53,048 nt of DNA from Limnothrix sp. RL_2_0. GTDB lineage: Bacteria; Cyanobacteriota; Cyanobacteriia; Cyanobacteriales; MRBY01. How positions within the stretch are numbered: position 1 is the first letter of the stretch; every line of letters starts with the position of its first letter. Shown here one piece after another: positions 7,733-16,806 of the stretch. The notes below the pieces were generated by a model. It saw nothing but the letters and a program-made list of their open reading frames with translations. It was not told the DNA's origin and did not search any database. A program made the position numbers and the translations under genes. The stretch lies in contig JAAUPR010000013.1 in assembly GCA_012033055.1 (NCBI GenBank), positions 1 to 53,048 on the forward strand. The letters run 5' to 3'.

Positions 7733-10558
7733 ATGCAGAAAGCAGAACTGACTCAGCCAGAACCCATCGACTTTTCAGGACAACCGGAGCTAGTTCGTTC
7801 TTTTAAAACTATTTTGGGTGAAATTGAAACAGCTCTTGATATTTTACAGAGAGAAAAACTTGATTTTGAGTTATTACTAAAAGTCAACAGCGGCTTACTT
7901 CAAGATTTTCAATTGACGATTAATCAATACCCAGAAGCACAGCAATATTACGAACAAAATCGATATCAATTAACTGCTTTAGAATACATCTCAGAAGAGC
8001 TAACAGATAGCGAATATGTAGAACGTCACAGAGAGCAATTCATCGAAGAATTAAAGCAGGCTCATCAATGTATCCAGTCACCTATTAAGAAAGCTAACTC
8101 TATAGAAAAATTTAATGTAAATTATATTCCTCAAGGAATTAATAATGATTTAGCGGTTGGGGAGGATCAGCTCAGTATTGAAGACGAACTTCAGGCGATC
8201 GCCGACGTTTTATTATTGCGACAACTCCAGCCGCCGATTGCAGTGGGGATTTTGGGCAATTGGGGTAGTGGCAAATCCTTCGGGATGCACCTGATCCAAG
8301 AGAGAGTCCACGAGATTCGCTGTCGCCCCTTAACACCTGCCGAAGCTTGGGGGGAAGGCTTAGAAAATGACCCTGACCGCGAGAAAAAATTGTCGCCCTA
8401 TGTCGGTCATGTTTATCAGATCAAATTTAATGCATGGAGCTATGCTAAAGCGGATCTCTGGGCAAGTTTAATGCAGGAAATTTTCGCAGAACTCGACCAA
8501 CAAATCACCCTCGAAAACCAACTCAAAGAAGCCGGACTTGATCTCCTTTCCCATCAAAATCTCAGTGAAATTCTCGCCAAAGTAGAATCCGGCGATCGCC
8601 AATGGTTTATCGACTATTTAGACAAAGCAGGGCAACAAGAAAACTTCAAAACAGTTCAAGAAAAAGATCAATTGCAAAATATGGTTTTGAAGACTATTGC
8701 CGATTCAAAAACGGAAGCTGTCCAGAGCTTTGAAGCCAAACAGAAAAAACTCCAAAAAACCAAGCTAAATTTCGAGCAAAAGCAAAAAGAAATCATTACA
8801 AAAGCCGATACAGGCCAACATCTTTTGATTGGCGCATCGATTAATATTATCGAAAAACGTATCGGTAATCCCCTGCTCGACAAACTCCGTGAAGATGTTA
8901 AAAAAGAATTAGAAAAACATCATGTAGATACTGAAAATGTGCCTGATTTCAAAGAAGTTATCAAAGGCATTATGGCTCGCAAAATGGAAGACCGTTCCCA
9001 AGCTATTTCGTGGAGTCTCTTTAACCGTTGGTCGCAAAAAAATTGGCGAATCCTTTTAGTCTTAATGGCTCTTATTGGAATTTGTGTACTCGTTGCATAT
9101 ATCCTCATTCACTCAAATAAACCTGATTTGATCACCCAAATTTTCGGGATGTTAGCACCTTCTCTACCCACTGTTGTTGTTGCTCAAAAATTAGTTGATA
9201 GCTTCCTAAAATGGAAAGAAGAAGCCGAACTTGCGCTCCATGAATCCCAAGAACAAATAGAACAAGCCATTGAGCAACGCATCGAAACAGACCCAGAACT
9301 CCAAGAACTCCAAAATGATATTAATCGCCTCGAACAAGAGCTAGCTGAAGATAGTAAAAAATTACCTAAAGCTGAGTATGTTTCCCTCGCAGAATTTGTC
9401 GGCGATCGCCTAAAACCTGAAAATTACAGTAACCATCTCGGCATCATGCAGCAAGTTCAACAAGATCTAAAAACTCTCAGCGATCGCCTGTTACCGCCTG
9501 ACCAAAACTGGGACAAAATCAAAGATATGTTCCCCCGTGGTATTCCGAGGGTAATTCTCTATATTGATGACCTAGATCGTTGCCCACCAAATCGCGTTGT
9601 TGAGGTATTAGAAACCGTTCAGTTATTATTGAAAACTCAACTTTTTGTGGTCGTATTAGCTGTTGATGATCGCTACATTGCTAGGGCTTTAGAGGAAGTT
9701 TATTCTGGTGTTTTAAAGAGGCGGGGCAAACCTTCTGGGATTGATTATCTCGAAAAAATCATCCAGATTCCCTATCGGATGCGTCCCATTTCCTCTGATA
9801 CCGTCGAAGGATATCTCAGCTCCCAAATTCAAGTCGTGATTCCCGAAGAAATCCCAGATTCCACCCTAACCCCAAAAGCCTCACAAGCATCCCAAACCCA
9901 GCAAAATCAACCAATTCTCCAAGCCAGTGAACCCGATTTAATCCAACAACAATCCACAAATTTTGCCCAAGACTTTTCCCAATTAGAACAAAGTTCATTG
10001 CCCGAACTACCAAATCCAGAACCCACAGAAACAAACCGATTAAGCAATCTCAACGAAATTAATACGATCACCGCTCAAGAATTAGAACTCATCGTTAACT
10101 GTTGCAAGTATGTTGATATTACACCGCGCACAGGGAAACGATTAATTAATATCTATAAAATCCTAAAAATCATCTGGCAACAGCGCACAGAACCCACAAA
10201 CGAAACAAAGATAATTCTCTTTTCATTTTTAGCATTGTCTGGTCGATATCCTGATTTTATGCGTAATCTTTTTGAAGAAATGGATACTGAATTTCAAGAG
10301 CAATTAGAAGCGGCAGAAAACATATTTGATTACACTATTTTGTTAGAGAAACTTTCTGTTCAAGTGCCAAAAACTGATTATCATGCGCAACGGGAATGGC
10401 GTAAGTTTAAAAGTGATATCCAGCAAATGATTAATCCTAATCCATTTACCCTGAAAAAAGATGATTTTTATTTAGCCTTATCGTTCTGTTTTGTGGGCGA
10501 TATTGGCTATGACCCCGATGATTTTTCCAAGAGTCCAGTGATGCCAGCCCAACAGTAG
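7733..10558 (+). CDS. KAP family P-loop NTPase with membrane segments
   Basis: The 941-residue protein has Walker A GILGNWGSGKS near residues 172-182 and Walker B VILYIDDLDRCPP near 605-617, typical of KAP NTPases. Between them are a coiled coil (about 330-370), two hydrophobic segments (about 441-490) that should form a membrane hairpin, and a second coiled coil (about 500-560). A Gln/Pro/Ser-rich linker (about 705-770) precedes a helical C-terminus. KAP proteins include the plasmid PifA phage-exclusion protein and animal Kidins220; most bacterial roles are unknown. The ATG at 7733 is chosen over an upstream TTG at 7703 because the extra residues look unstructured. Confidence 0.85.
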   Translation: MQKAELTQPEPIDFSGQPELVRSFKTILGEIETALDILQREKLDFELLLKVNSGLLQDFQLTINQYPEAQQYYEQNRYQLTALEYISEELTDSEYVERHREQFIEELKQAHQCIQSPIKKANSIEKFNVNYIPQGINNDLAVGEDQLSIEDELQAIADVLLLRQLQPPIAVGILGNWGSGKSFGMHLIQERVHEIRCRPLTPAEAWGEGLENDPDREKKLSPYVGHVYQIKFNAWSYAKADLWASLMQEIFAELDQQITLENQLKEAGLDLLSHQNLSEILAKVESGDRQWFIDYLDKAGQQENFKTVQEKDQLQNMVLKTIADSKTEAVQSFEAKQKKLQKTKLNFEQKQKEIITKADTGQHLLIGASINIIEKRIGNPLLDKLREDVKKELEKHHVDTENVPDFKEVIKGIMARKMEDRSQAISWSLFNRWSQKNWRILLVLMALIGICVLVAYILIHSNKPDLITQIFGMLAPSLPTVVVAQKLVDSFLKWKEEAELALHESQEQIEQAIEQRIETDPELQELQNDINRLEQELAEDSKKLPKAEYVSLAEFVGDRLKPENYSNHLGIMQQVQQDLKTLSDRLLPPDQNWDKIKDMFPRGIPRVILYIDDLDRCPPNRVVEVLETVQLLLKTQLFVVVLAVDDRYIARALEEVYSGVLKRRGKPSGIDYLEKIIQIPYRMRPISSDTVEGYLSSQIQVVIPEEIPDSTLTPKASQASQTQQNQPILQASEPDLIQQQSTNFAQDFSQLEQSSLPELPNPEPTETNRLSNLNEINTITAQELELIVNCCKYVDITPRTGKRLINIYKILKIIWQQRTEPTNETKIILFSFLALSGRYPDFMRNLFEEMDTEFQEQLEAAENIFDYTILLEKLSVQVPKTDYHAQREWRKFKSDIQQMINPNPFTLKKDDFYLALSFCFVGDIGYDPDDFSKSPVMPAQQ

Positions 10559-10568
10559 ACGACGAAAA

Positions 10569-11591
10569 CTAAACGCCTTTGAATGGGACAGATTCTGACA
10601 TTTCCGTTTGGGTAGGTGGTGCAATGTTTTTCATGGCATTAATTTTCTGCACACCGACTTGATTGAATGCAATCCCAATTAAAATCACGACGCCGCCAAT
10701 ATATTGAGCTGTGGTCGGTGCGTCACCCAAAACGAAATAAGCAGCAAGTACGCCAACCAAAGGATTAAAAGCTGTAGCTAAGGACACTTCACTCGCTGTA
10801 CTGAGCTTTAAACCACTCAACCAAAGAAGCTGACCACCCACAACAATGATGCCGCTATAGATAAACATCCATCGCCACAGGAAAGGGGTCGCCACATCCA
10901 TAAAATGATGGGGGCCATATAAAACGTTTGTGGCAATAAAAAAAGCAATGGTGCCGATCATCATTCTGAAGGTACTAAAAATACCGAGGGGAATATCCTC
11001 TAGGGTGATTTTGGTGATGAGATTGTTAAATGCTTTCAGGACTGCTGCCACCAACACTAGTACTTCTCCCCGACCAATCATCAAGCCTGTCATTTCTGTG
11101 CCGCCGGAGGGTTGGAGGAGCACTGTTAGACTGACACCAAAAAATGCCAGTATTGCCCCTGCGATCACCCAGCGATTCACTTTCGCTGAAAGGAACAGGA
11201 CGGACAGGAATAGGACAAGGGGAGTGTCGATCTGACCGATCAAAACCACGTTATTCACTGCGGTGATCGCCAAGGCGGAGAAGATCATAGTTGGTACGAT
11301 CGCCGCCCCAATGATGGCGACAAAAGTCATGGCTAACCAACTTTTTTTATTGATTTTTTTAAGGGTTTCCCAACGCCATTGTTTCTGATAAATCACACTG
11401 AGTAAAATAAGTGCGCAGAGATTCCCTACAAAGAGGACATTACAAAAAGAAATGGGATTACGACCATCGATTAGATTCTCTGCACCAATCTCGGTAATTC
11501 TCTTGGTTACGGCATTGGCTGTCCCGAAAATGGCGATCGCCGTCATGAGATATGCTCGCCCGGAAAGTTGAAAGCCTTGCTGTTCCTGCAC
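10569..11591 (-). CDS. EamA/DMT-family transporter
   Basis: The 340-residue protein has about ten hydrophobic helices arranged as two EamA repeats, as in drug/metabolite exporters. Features include the helix-end GVSLTVLLQPSGG in the middle and the second-repeat motif ATAFNPLVGVLAAYFVLGDA near residue 285, close to the usual EamA pattern. Substrate cannot be predicted. The frame opens at a GTG (11589-11591), and a later start is possible. It converges on the KAP gene with only 10 bp between stops. Confidence 0.85.
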   Translation of the reverse strand: MQEQQGFQLSGRAYLMTAIAIFGTANAVTKRITEIGAENLIDGRNPISFCNVLFVGNLCALILLSVIYQKQWRWETLKKINKKSWLAMTFVAIIGAAIVPTMIFSALAITAVNNVVLIGQIDTPLVLFLSVLFLSAKVNRWVIAGAILAFFGVSLTVLLQPSGGTEMTGLMIGRGEVLVLVAAVLKAFNNLITKITLEDIPLGIFSTFRMMIGTIAFFIATNVLYGPHHFMDVATPFLWRWMFIYSGIIVVGGQLLWLSGLKLSTASEVSLATAFNPLVGVLAAYFVLGDAPTTAQYIGGVVILIGIAFNQVGVQKINAMKNIAPPTQTEMSESVPFKGV

Positions 11592-11800
11592 TATGACTTA
11601 CTCACAAAAAAACGCTATTTGCGCCATTAATGTAGCGTGTATCTTGCAGGAAAGCGATAAGAAAGTTAGAAAAAAGAGATATGGTGGCGATCGCGCATAC
11701 ATAAGCAAGTAAAAAAACACAAAAATACCATGGTCAAAACGCATCAACCATGGCACAAAAACAAGATCACAATGCTATTTCAGCGTTGGGCAATCATCCC

Positions 11801-12409
11801 TTACAACTTAGACAGTCCAGTCAGATCCACCTTCGCCAACCATGCTTTACGATCCGCCTCGGTAAATGCATCGTCCCGGGACATGACTTTGACTTGGTAG
11901 CGATCGCCGACTAAAACAGCACTCGCTTTTTTACCTTGGGCAATAGCCGGAAAACCATCAATGGCATCCGTCGCACCTTCAAACTTACTGCGGGCAGTCA
12001 GATTGGTCACAGTGTCAGAAATCGAAATCTTCGCCATCTCTGTACCATCCATGGTCAACTTGATTTCAGCAAAGCCCTCTTTTTCTTGGGTAAAGACTGT
12101 GTCGTAGTCGGAGCCTGTGCCGTCGGGAAAAAACTTATTAAACGCAGCACCCTTTTGGGGGGGCAAACCAGCAATATCCTTCATTGAGGAAGCTGGAGCT
12201 GTAGGGGTTTCTGTTGGCGCAGCAGATTCTGTGGGAGTCGTTGCGGGGGGCGCGGCTTCAGAAGTCTTGGCTGTCTCGGTGGTGCCTGTGTTCGAGGTGC
12301 TCCCATCGGTACCCACTGGCGACGGGGCAGTTGTATCGCAGGCTGTCAGTAACAGCATGGCTGAAAGCAAAATAGGGGCGATCGCCCGATGAATCGGTTT
12401 CATGTTCAT
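11801..12409 (-). CDS. Hypothetical lipoprotein
   Basis: The 202-residue protein has a signal peptide with a lipobox (LLLTACDT, Cys about residue 24), then a low-complexity Thr/Ser/Pro/Ala linker to about residue 75 and a folded domain of about 125 residues (from MKDIAGLPPQ) with two VKV/KVD strands near the end. It should be anchored on the outer face of the plasma membrane or the outer membrane. I do not recognise the domain. Starts at 12409 or two codons later (12403) are equally plausible. Confidence 0.7.
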   Translation of the reverse strand: MNMKPIHRAIAPILLSAMLLLTACDTTAPSPVGTDGSTSNTGTTETAKTSEAAPPATTPTESAAPTETPTAPASSMKDIAGLPPQKGAAFNKFFPDGTGSDYDTVFTQEKEGFAEIKLTMDGTEMAKISISDTVTNLTARSKFEGATDAIDGFPAIAQGKKASAVLVGDRYQVKVMSRDDAFTEADRKAWLAKVDLTGLSKL

Positions 12410-12504
12410 ATCATTCCAGACGAAAATATCGCATCACATCACCTTTCATTCTGAAGGCAACTTTCTGAAAAACCAAAAAAAATTAACAATCTGGCAAGAA
12501 ATAC

Positions 12505-13722
12505 TTACTCTACAGACATCGCAATGTCGGGTTGTTTCCCTTTCTGTCCCGCCATTAATTTCAGGGCAAATAGACGTAATGGGGCGATCGCCGACATCAG
12601 CATCAGCCCAAAACGCCGCAGTAAAACAATAGGTAAAAAGCGATTAGAAAACAGTCGATTAAGTAAATCAGTAAAGCTCAGAATCAATAAATTCTCTAAT
12701 TTGCGCCACCGCTCATAACGACGCAGCACCGGCAACTGACCAATATCTTTTTGTTGGGTGTAGGCTTCTGTCAAAATCTGCGCCAAAGCCACCGCGTCAC
12801 GGATACCCAGATTCAAACCTTGTCCTCCCACCGGATGACAGCAGTGAGCCGCATCGCCAATTAAGGCCAACCGTTCTTTTACGTAGCGATCGCTCTGCAT
12901 AAGTTGCACCGGAAAAATCTGGCGATCGCCCACCAATCTCACCTGACCCAAAGGCTTTACAAAAGGCTGGAGCTGCGCCAAAAAACTAGCATCATCTAGA
13001 CTTTTTAAACGCTGCGCCTCAGCGTGGGGATTTGTCCAGACGATCTGACAGCGATTCCCCGGTAAAGGCAAAACCCCCATCGGCCCCGTCCCCCAAAACC
13101 GCTCAAAAGCAATATCATTCCGAGGGGCATCGTGCTCCACCACAAACGTCACACAAGACTGCCAATATTTCCAACCCTTCGTGCCAATGCCCGCACCCTC
13201 CCGCACCGGCGATCGCGCCCCATCAGCCCCCACCACCAAACGCGCCTGAATTTGTAACGACCCACTATCCACCGTTGTTAAAGATACCGTTGCCGCATCC
13301 GCCCCATAACTCACCCCCATCACCCGCGCCGGACAAAACCATTGCACTTGTTCAGAAGTAGCCAGTGTTTTCTGTAATGCCGTCAACATAGCTTCATGCT
13401 GCCCAGAAAACCCTAAAAAATCCGTGTGCAAATCCTGCGGACGAAACCGCACAACTTGCGAAAAATCCTCATCAGATAGCTGAATATTACGGTACTTACC
13501 ACTCGCCGATTCAATCTCCGACCATAACCCCAAACCCTGAAAAATCTTTTGGGATAATAAAGACATCGCATAGGCACGCTTCCGTTGAGTCACCACATCC
13601 AAAGGTTGCGTTTCGACGATCGCCACCCTGAGACCACTAGGCTTTAAAGAGGCCGCGAGCACAGACCCAACAATACCTCCCCCGACAATGACCACATCAA
13701 AAATAGACTCGGACTCTTGCAT
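12505..13722 (-). CDS. UbiH/Coq6-type FAD-dependent hydroxylase
   Basis: The 405-residue flavoprotein monooxygenase has the FAD-binding Rossmann motif VVIVGGGIVGSVLAASL near residue 10, the DG motif VVGADGARSPVR near 155 and the GD motif LIGDAAHCCHPVGGQGLNLG near 285. This combination marks the UbiH/UbiF/VisC/Coq6 group, which hydroxylate aromatic rings. Cyanobacteria make plastoquinone, so a role in quinone or related ring hydroxylation is inferred from family. The ATG at 13722 is preferred over a TTG at 13743 because it starts just ahead of the FAD motif. Confidence 0.85.
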   Translation of the reverse strand: MQESESIFDVVIVGGGIVGSVLAASLKPSGLRVAIVETQPLDVVTQRKRAYAMSLLSQKIFQGLGLWSEIESASGKYRNIQLSDEDFSQVVRFRPQDLHTDFLGFSGQHEAMLTALQKTLATSEQVQWFCPARVMGVSYGADAATVSLTTVDSGSLQIQARLVVGADGARSPVREGAGIGTKGWKYWQSCVTFVVEHDAPRNDIAFERFWGTGPMGVLPLPGNRCQIVWTNPHAEAQRLKSLDDASFLAQLQPFVKPLGQVRLVGDRQIFPVQLMQSDRYVKERLALIGDAAHCCHPVGGQGLNLGIRDAVALAQILTEAYTQQKDIGQLPVLRRYERWRKLENLLILSFTDLLNRLFSNRFLPIVLLRRFGLMLMSAIAPLRLFALKLMAGQKGKQPDIAMSVE

Positions 13723-13800
13723 AACCCACTCAAACAAATTCAATTCACGAAGGCAAATAAACTCTCATTACAAAAGGTAACATTTCCTTCAAAGAGAATG

Positions 13801-14301
13801 CTAAAAGCCGAAGCAAACATCATGGATGACGAGTTGTCCGTCCAAAGAATTAAGTGTCACCCGTTCAATATTCAAAGCCTGAATTTTGACATTAAGATTG
13901 GGTGGTGGCGCACTAACTAACCGATCAGCTTCCTTATAGTCAGCGGTTTCCGTATCAAAGAGAGCCAAAGACTCGCCATCACAATCGTATGCCTGCACCT
14001 TAGTATGTTGAGAGCTAGTGAGGCGGCAAGCAAAATAATTGATGGGAATGGTAAAAGTAATCTCGATCCAGCCATTGCGGGGCGCACCCATCAACACCAT
14101 CTCGCCAACTTCTGGAAAATAGGTGGCGTTTGAAGGCTGTAGTACAAAAGCGTTGTCGAAGAGGACTCCTAAGTCGGAAAATTGCTCCTTAACGGTGTCG
14201 AAGCTCCTCAATTTATCTAGGGGCAGCTCAATAATTTTATTGATATCAGCGACATTATCCGGCATAGGATTTGGTTTCGAAGGAAAAGACTCCGCTGTCA
14301 C
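13801..14301 (-). CDS. Hypothetical protein, probably beta-rich
   Basis: Up to 166 residues, opening at a GTG (14301), or 154 residues from the ATG at 14265. The composition is strand-rich with repeated aromatic/hydrophobic alternation (GWIEITFTIPINYFACR; KVQAYDCDGESLALFD; KIQALNIERVTL), suggestive of a carbohydrate-binding-like sandwich that would sit in the cytoplasm, since no signal peptide is seen. I do not recognise the family. It is followed by the UbiH-type gene in the same direction. Confidence 0.6.
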   Translation of the reverse strand: MTAESFPSKPNPMPDNVADINKIIELPLDKLRSFDTVKEQFSDLGVLFDNAFVLQPSNATYFPEVGEMVLMGAPRNGWIEITFTIPINYFACRLTSSQHTKVQAYDCDGESLALFDTETADYKEADRLVSAPPPNLNVKIQALNIERVTLNSLDGQLVIHDVCFGF

Positions 14302-14340
14302 AATTTTGGCTCAACATTTCCGCTGTTATTGTATCTTGAT

Positions 14341-14826
14341 TTACTGAGTGAACATAGGCTTGTCCACAGATTTTTGCAGAAGATCGCGCATTCTCATCAG
14401 CAATTTCCCCAGATGGTTGTAACCACTGCCGTCTTCTCCACAGCCCCAATAGTAATCTACGGGAGAATCTTCAATGATCTCGGCATCGCCAGTATCTAGA
14501 AGGATTTGGGCAATATCGGTATGGGTTTGAAACTTGGCTAGGAGTCCTTGCCACATGACTTCTTGTTTCAGCTTAGGCCAGTCATGTCTGGGGGAATATT
14601 TGGGGTTGCGACCGATAGCGGCGGCGGCTTCTGGGGTCAGGGTTTGGTGAATTTTGAGGATGATGGCGGCATCTGGAGTGTTAACAAATTTTTGGGCTTG
14701 GTAAAAATGCTCAACGGTGGGCCAATGGCGATCGCCGCAATGGATCGGGTGGGGCGAAAAGTTGGAGAAGCAGCCATAGGGGTCATAAGCTTTGTAGAAA
14801 TAGATCACCTTGGCTTCAGACTCCAT
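14341..14826 (-). CDS. NADAR / YbiA family N-glycosidase
   Basis: The 161-residue protein has the family landmarks FYKAYDPYGCFSNFSPHPI at the N-terminus, WPTVEHFYQAQKF near residue 35, and VDYYWGCGEDGSGYNHLGKL near 124. NADAR proteins hydrolyse N-glycosidic bonds in riboflavin intermediates (YbiA) or in ADP-ribosylated products, and some protect cells from DarT-type ADP-ribosylation toxins. No DarT-like gene is visible nearby. The length is usual for the family. Substrate assignment within the family is not possible. Confidence 0.88.
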   Translation of the reverse strand: MESEAKVIYFYKAYDPYGCFSNFSPHPIHCGDRHWPTVEHFYQAQKFVNTPDAAIILKIHQTLTPEAAAAIGRNPKYSPRHDWPKLKQEVMWQGLLAKFQTHTDIAQILLDTGDAEIIEDSPVDYYWGCGEDGSGYNHLGKLLMRMRDLLQKSVDKPMFTQ

Positions 14827-14860
14827 TGCAACTCCTGTTCTTGGTATTCTGCTGTGGTTA

Positions 14861-15505
14861 TTATAATTTTTTGCTTGTCATTATTACGCTAGGATTTTTC
14901 TTGAACCATTCGGCGCCGGTCTCACCGGTAAAGACCCATAGTATGGAACGAAGTCCGTCTCGTAGACATTTAATTTTGCCTTCGGGAGGATTTTCGGAGG
15001 GGACAGCGACGGGTTTGATAGCGATCCCTTGACTACCAAAAATGATCTGGGCAACGATTTGGGCGCGTTCCATGTGGTTTTCGGAGGTGACTAGGTAGAC
15101 GCTATCGATGTCTTGTTTTTTAAATTCATCGACGAGGCTGGTGAAGTTGGTAACGGTGTCTTGGGCTTCGTAATTGAGATGCAGGCGATCGCCGTCTATA
15201 CCGTAGTGCTCAAAAATATGTTCGGCGTAGGCGGGGGGACTGCCGGAAGAGACCCAAATCTCGAGGTCGGGGTGCTGCTGGGCGAGTTCTGCGGCAAACT
15301 TTTCCCGTTCTTCGTGGCCACCCAAAACAAATACGGCTTCTGGTTGGAGTAGGGCTTGGTGAATTTTGTGGTACGCAATGCCGCCCATCGTGAAGAGCAA
15401 GGTGAGACCGATTACACTGCGTCGGAAAAATTTACGGGGGTGGGGCGATCGCCGTCGTTTGTGGTTGGCACGAGGCCTGACAAATTCACCGGGAGAAATA
15501 GTCAT
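14861..15505 (-). CDS. YdcF/SanA-like (DUF218) membrane-anchored protein
   Basis: The 214-residue protein has a basic N-terminus, one membrane helix (about residues 30-47), and a DUF218 domain with AVFVLGGHEEREKFAAEL near residue 57, WVSSGSPPAY near 84 and the strand VYLVTSENHMERAQIV near 130. The family acts on the periplasmic side in envelope integrity and glycan-related processes (SanA and ElyC are members); the precise reaction is unknown. It converges on neither neighbour and lies 35 bp upstream of the NADAR gene, possibly in one transcript. Confidence 0.78.
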   Translation of the reverse strand: MTISPGEFVRPRANHKRRRSPHPRKFFRRSVIGLTLLFTMGGIAYHKIHQALLQPEAVFVLGGHEEREKFAAELAQQHPDLEIWVSSGSPPAYAEHIFEHYGIDGDRLHLNYEAQDTVTNFTSLVDEFKKQDIDSVYLVTSENHMERAQIVAQIIFGSQGIAIKPVAVPSENPPEGKIKCLRDGLRSILWVFTGETGAEWFKKNPSVIMTSKKL

Positions 15506-15649
15506 ACAGGTCAGAGAAAGCGGAGCAAATACCGCTAATAATAGCAGTCAATTCTTTGAAAAATATCGTTATGTGGGCAGACACTTATTACAAATCAAGG
15601 TTCCTTAATAACTGTGGCTTATCAGGGCAGACAAAGTGTCAAAACAAGT

Positions 15650-16246
15650 CTATGAGCGGCGTTGGAAAGGTTGCCCCCAGTATCGCCAACATTCTTTATT
15701 GAAGGGCGATCGCCACCGCAGAATCAGATCTCTTTCTAAAGCCAAACGCTGGTGGTGGTCACTGGGCACAGACACGTTAAACGCCATATTGACCGCAAAT
15801 TCCAAGTCATACTTTCGGTGCAAACTCACATAGGCATCAAGGTATTCTTTGCAATCGTGGACTCCCTTCCAACGCTGTTTAATCGATAATTTCGTTTCGC
15901 CCACATAGAGTAAGAGGGGCACGGCGTGATCGAGTACAAAATAAATGTTAGCTTGTCCTTCGCTTAGGGGATCATACTGTTCCCGATAAAAATCCCACGG
16001 CTTACGGGGAAGAGCAAAGGGATCAATTTTTTCGGCATCCCAATGATCTGGCTGGGGGTTCACGTCATAAATTAGGCTGCCTTGGGTGGTACTCGGTTCT
16101 TGGCGGGCGCGTTCTTGAAAGGTGAACAGCCTCTGTTTCCATACCAACAAAGTTTTTCGACTCATCTCTAATTGCGGCGATCGCCCGACAATATAGGAAG
16201 TAGACGCATCAGCGACAGAAAATAAATCGAGTTGCTTATCGGTCAT
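15650..16246 (-). CDS. GIY-YIG-like nuclease family protein
   Basis: The 198-residue protein has, near residue 108, a GIY-YIG-like pair of strands (NIYFVLDHAVPLLLYVGET), then KQRWKGVHDCKEYL and the distal ALERDLILRWRSPFNKE with a conserved Glu. The core motif reads IYFV and LYVG, so it is a variant of the GIY-YIG signature. The first 100 residues are an unrecognised N-terminal extension. It may be a DNA repair or structure-specific endonuclease by family; activity is inferred. Confidence 0.65.
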   Translation of the reverse strand: MTDKQLDLFSVADASTSYIVGRSPQLEMSRKTLLVWKQRLFTFQERARQEPSTTQGSLIYDVNPQPDHWDAEKIDPFALPRKPWDFYREQYDPLSEGQANIYFVLDHAVPLLLYVGETKLSIKQRWKGVHDCKEYLDAYVSLHRKYDLEFAVNMAFNVSVPSDHHQRLALERDLILRWRSPFNKECWRYWGQPFQRRS

Positions 16247-16289
16247 AGTTGGACGGGGAAATCTTGCGGGTTTTGCAGTTTAACAAAGC

Positions 16290-16727
16290 TCAAGCTCGCT
16301 CGCCTTGGAGTCGGATAAATTCGAGGGGCAAACCATCACCATCGGCTAAAAACATCACTTCATAAATGCGATCGCCGATCATTTGTTGCTGGGGCGGTAA
16401 TAACACCTGAATTGGTTCTGGTGCAGACCGTTGTAGCTCGGCTAACCATTCCAGCAAATTGGGCGTGATTTCAGTGAGATCAAAGGATAAATGATAGTAG
16501 CCCACATAATGCTCATCCCCAAAAGCGTCAGGAGCGGGGTTTGGCTGGGGAATTTGGATCAGTTCAAGCCGCCCAAGATCCCCCTTTAACCAACAAGCAA
16601 GGGTTGCCCCCGTCGTAAATTGTGTTTCGATAGCAAAACCGAGGTGACCATAAAAGGCGATCGCCCGGTGGATATCCGCTGTCCGAATTGAAACATGGTG
16701 CATAAACAAACCTCGATCAACAGACAT
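16290..16727 (-). CDS. VOC superfamily (glyoxalase-fold) protein
   Basis: The 145-residue protein shows the paired beta-alpha-beta-beta-beta pattern of the vicinal oxygen chelate fold: MHHVSIRTADIHRAIAFYGH at the start with a possible metal His, a Glu-containing strand (LELIQIPQP), a second module with YYHLSFDL and the final VMFLADGDGLPLEFIRLQ. Two His and two Glu residues sit at positions suited to metal binding. Specific substrate is unknown. A second ATG at 16703 directly ahead of the fold is an alternative start. Confidence 0.8.
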   Translation of the reverse strand: MSVDRGLFMHHVSIRTADIHRAIAFYGHLGFAIETQFTTGATLACWLKGDLGRLELIQIPQPNPAPDAFGDEHYVGYYHLSFDLTEITPNLLEWLAELQRSAPEPIQVLLPPQQQMIGDRIYEVMFLADGDGLPLEFIRLQGERA

Positions 16728-16806
16728 CTAAAGTCATCTCAGTAATCAGGCGATCGCCTTGAGACTATGACCACGCCGCAGACAGAGAAACTTCTTGCGC
16801 AGACTA

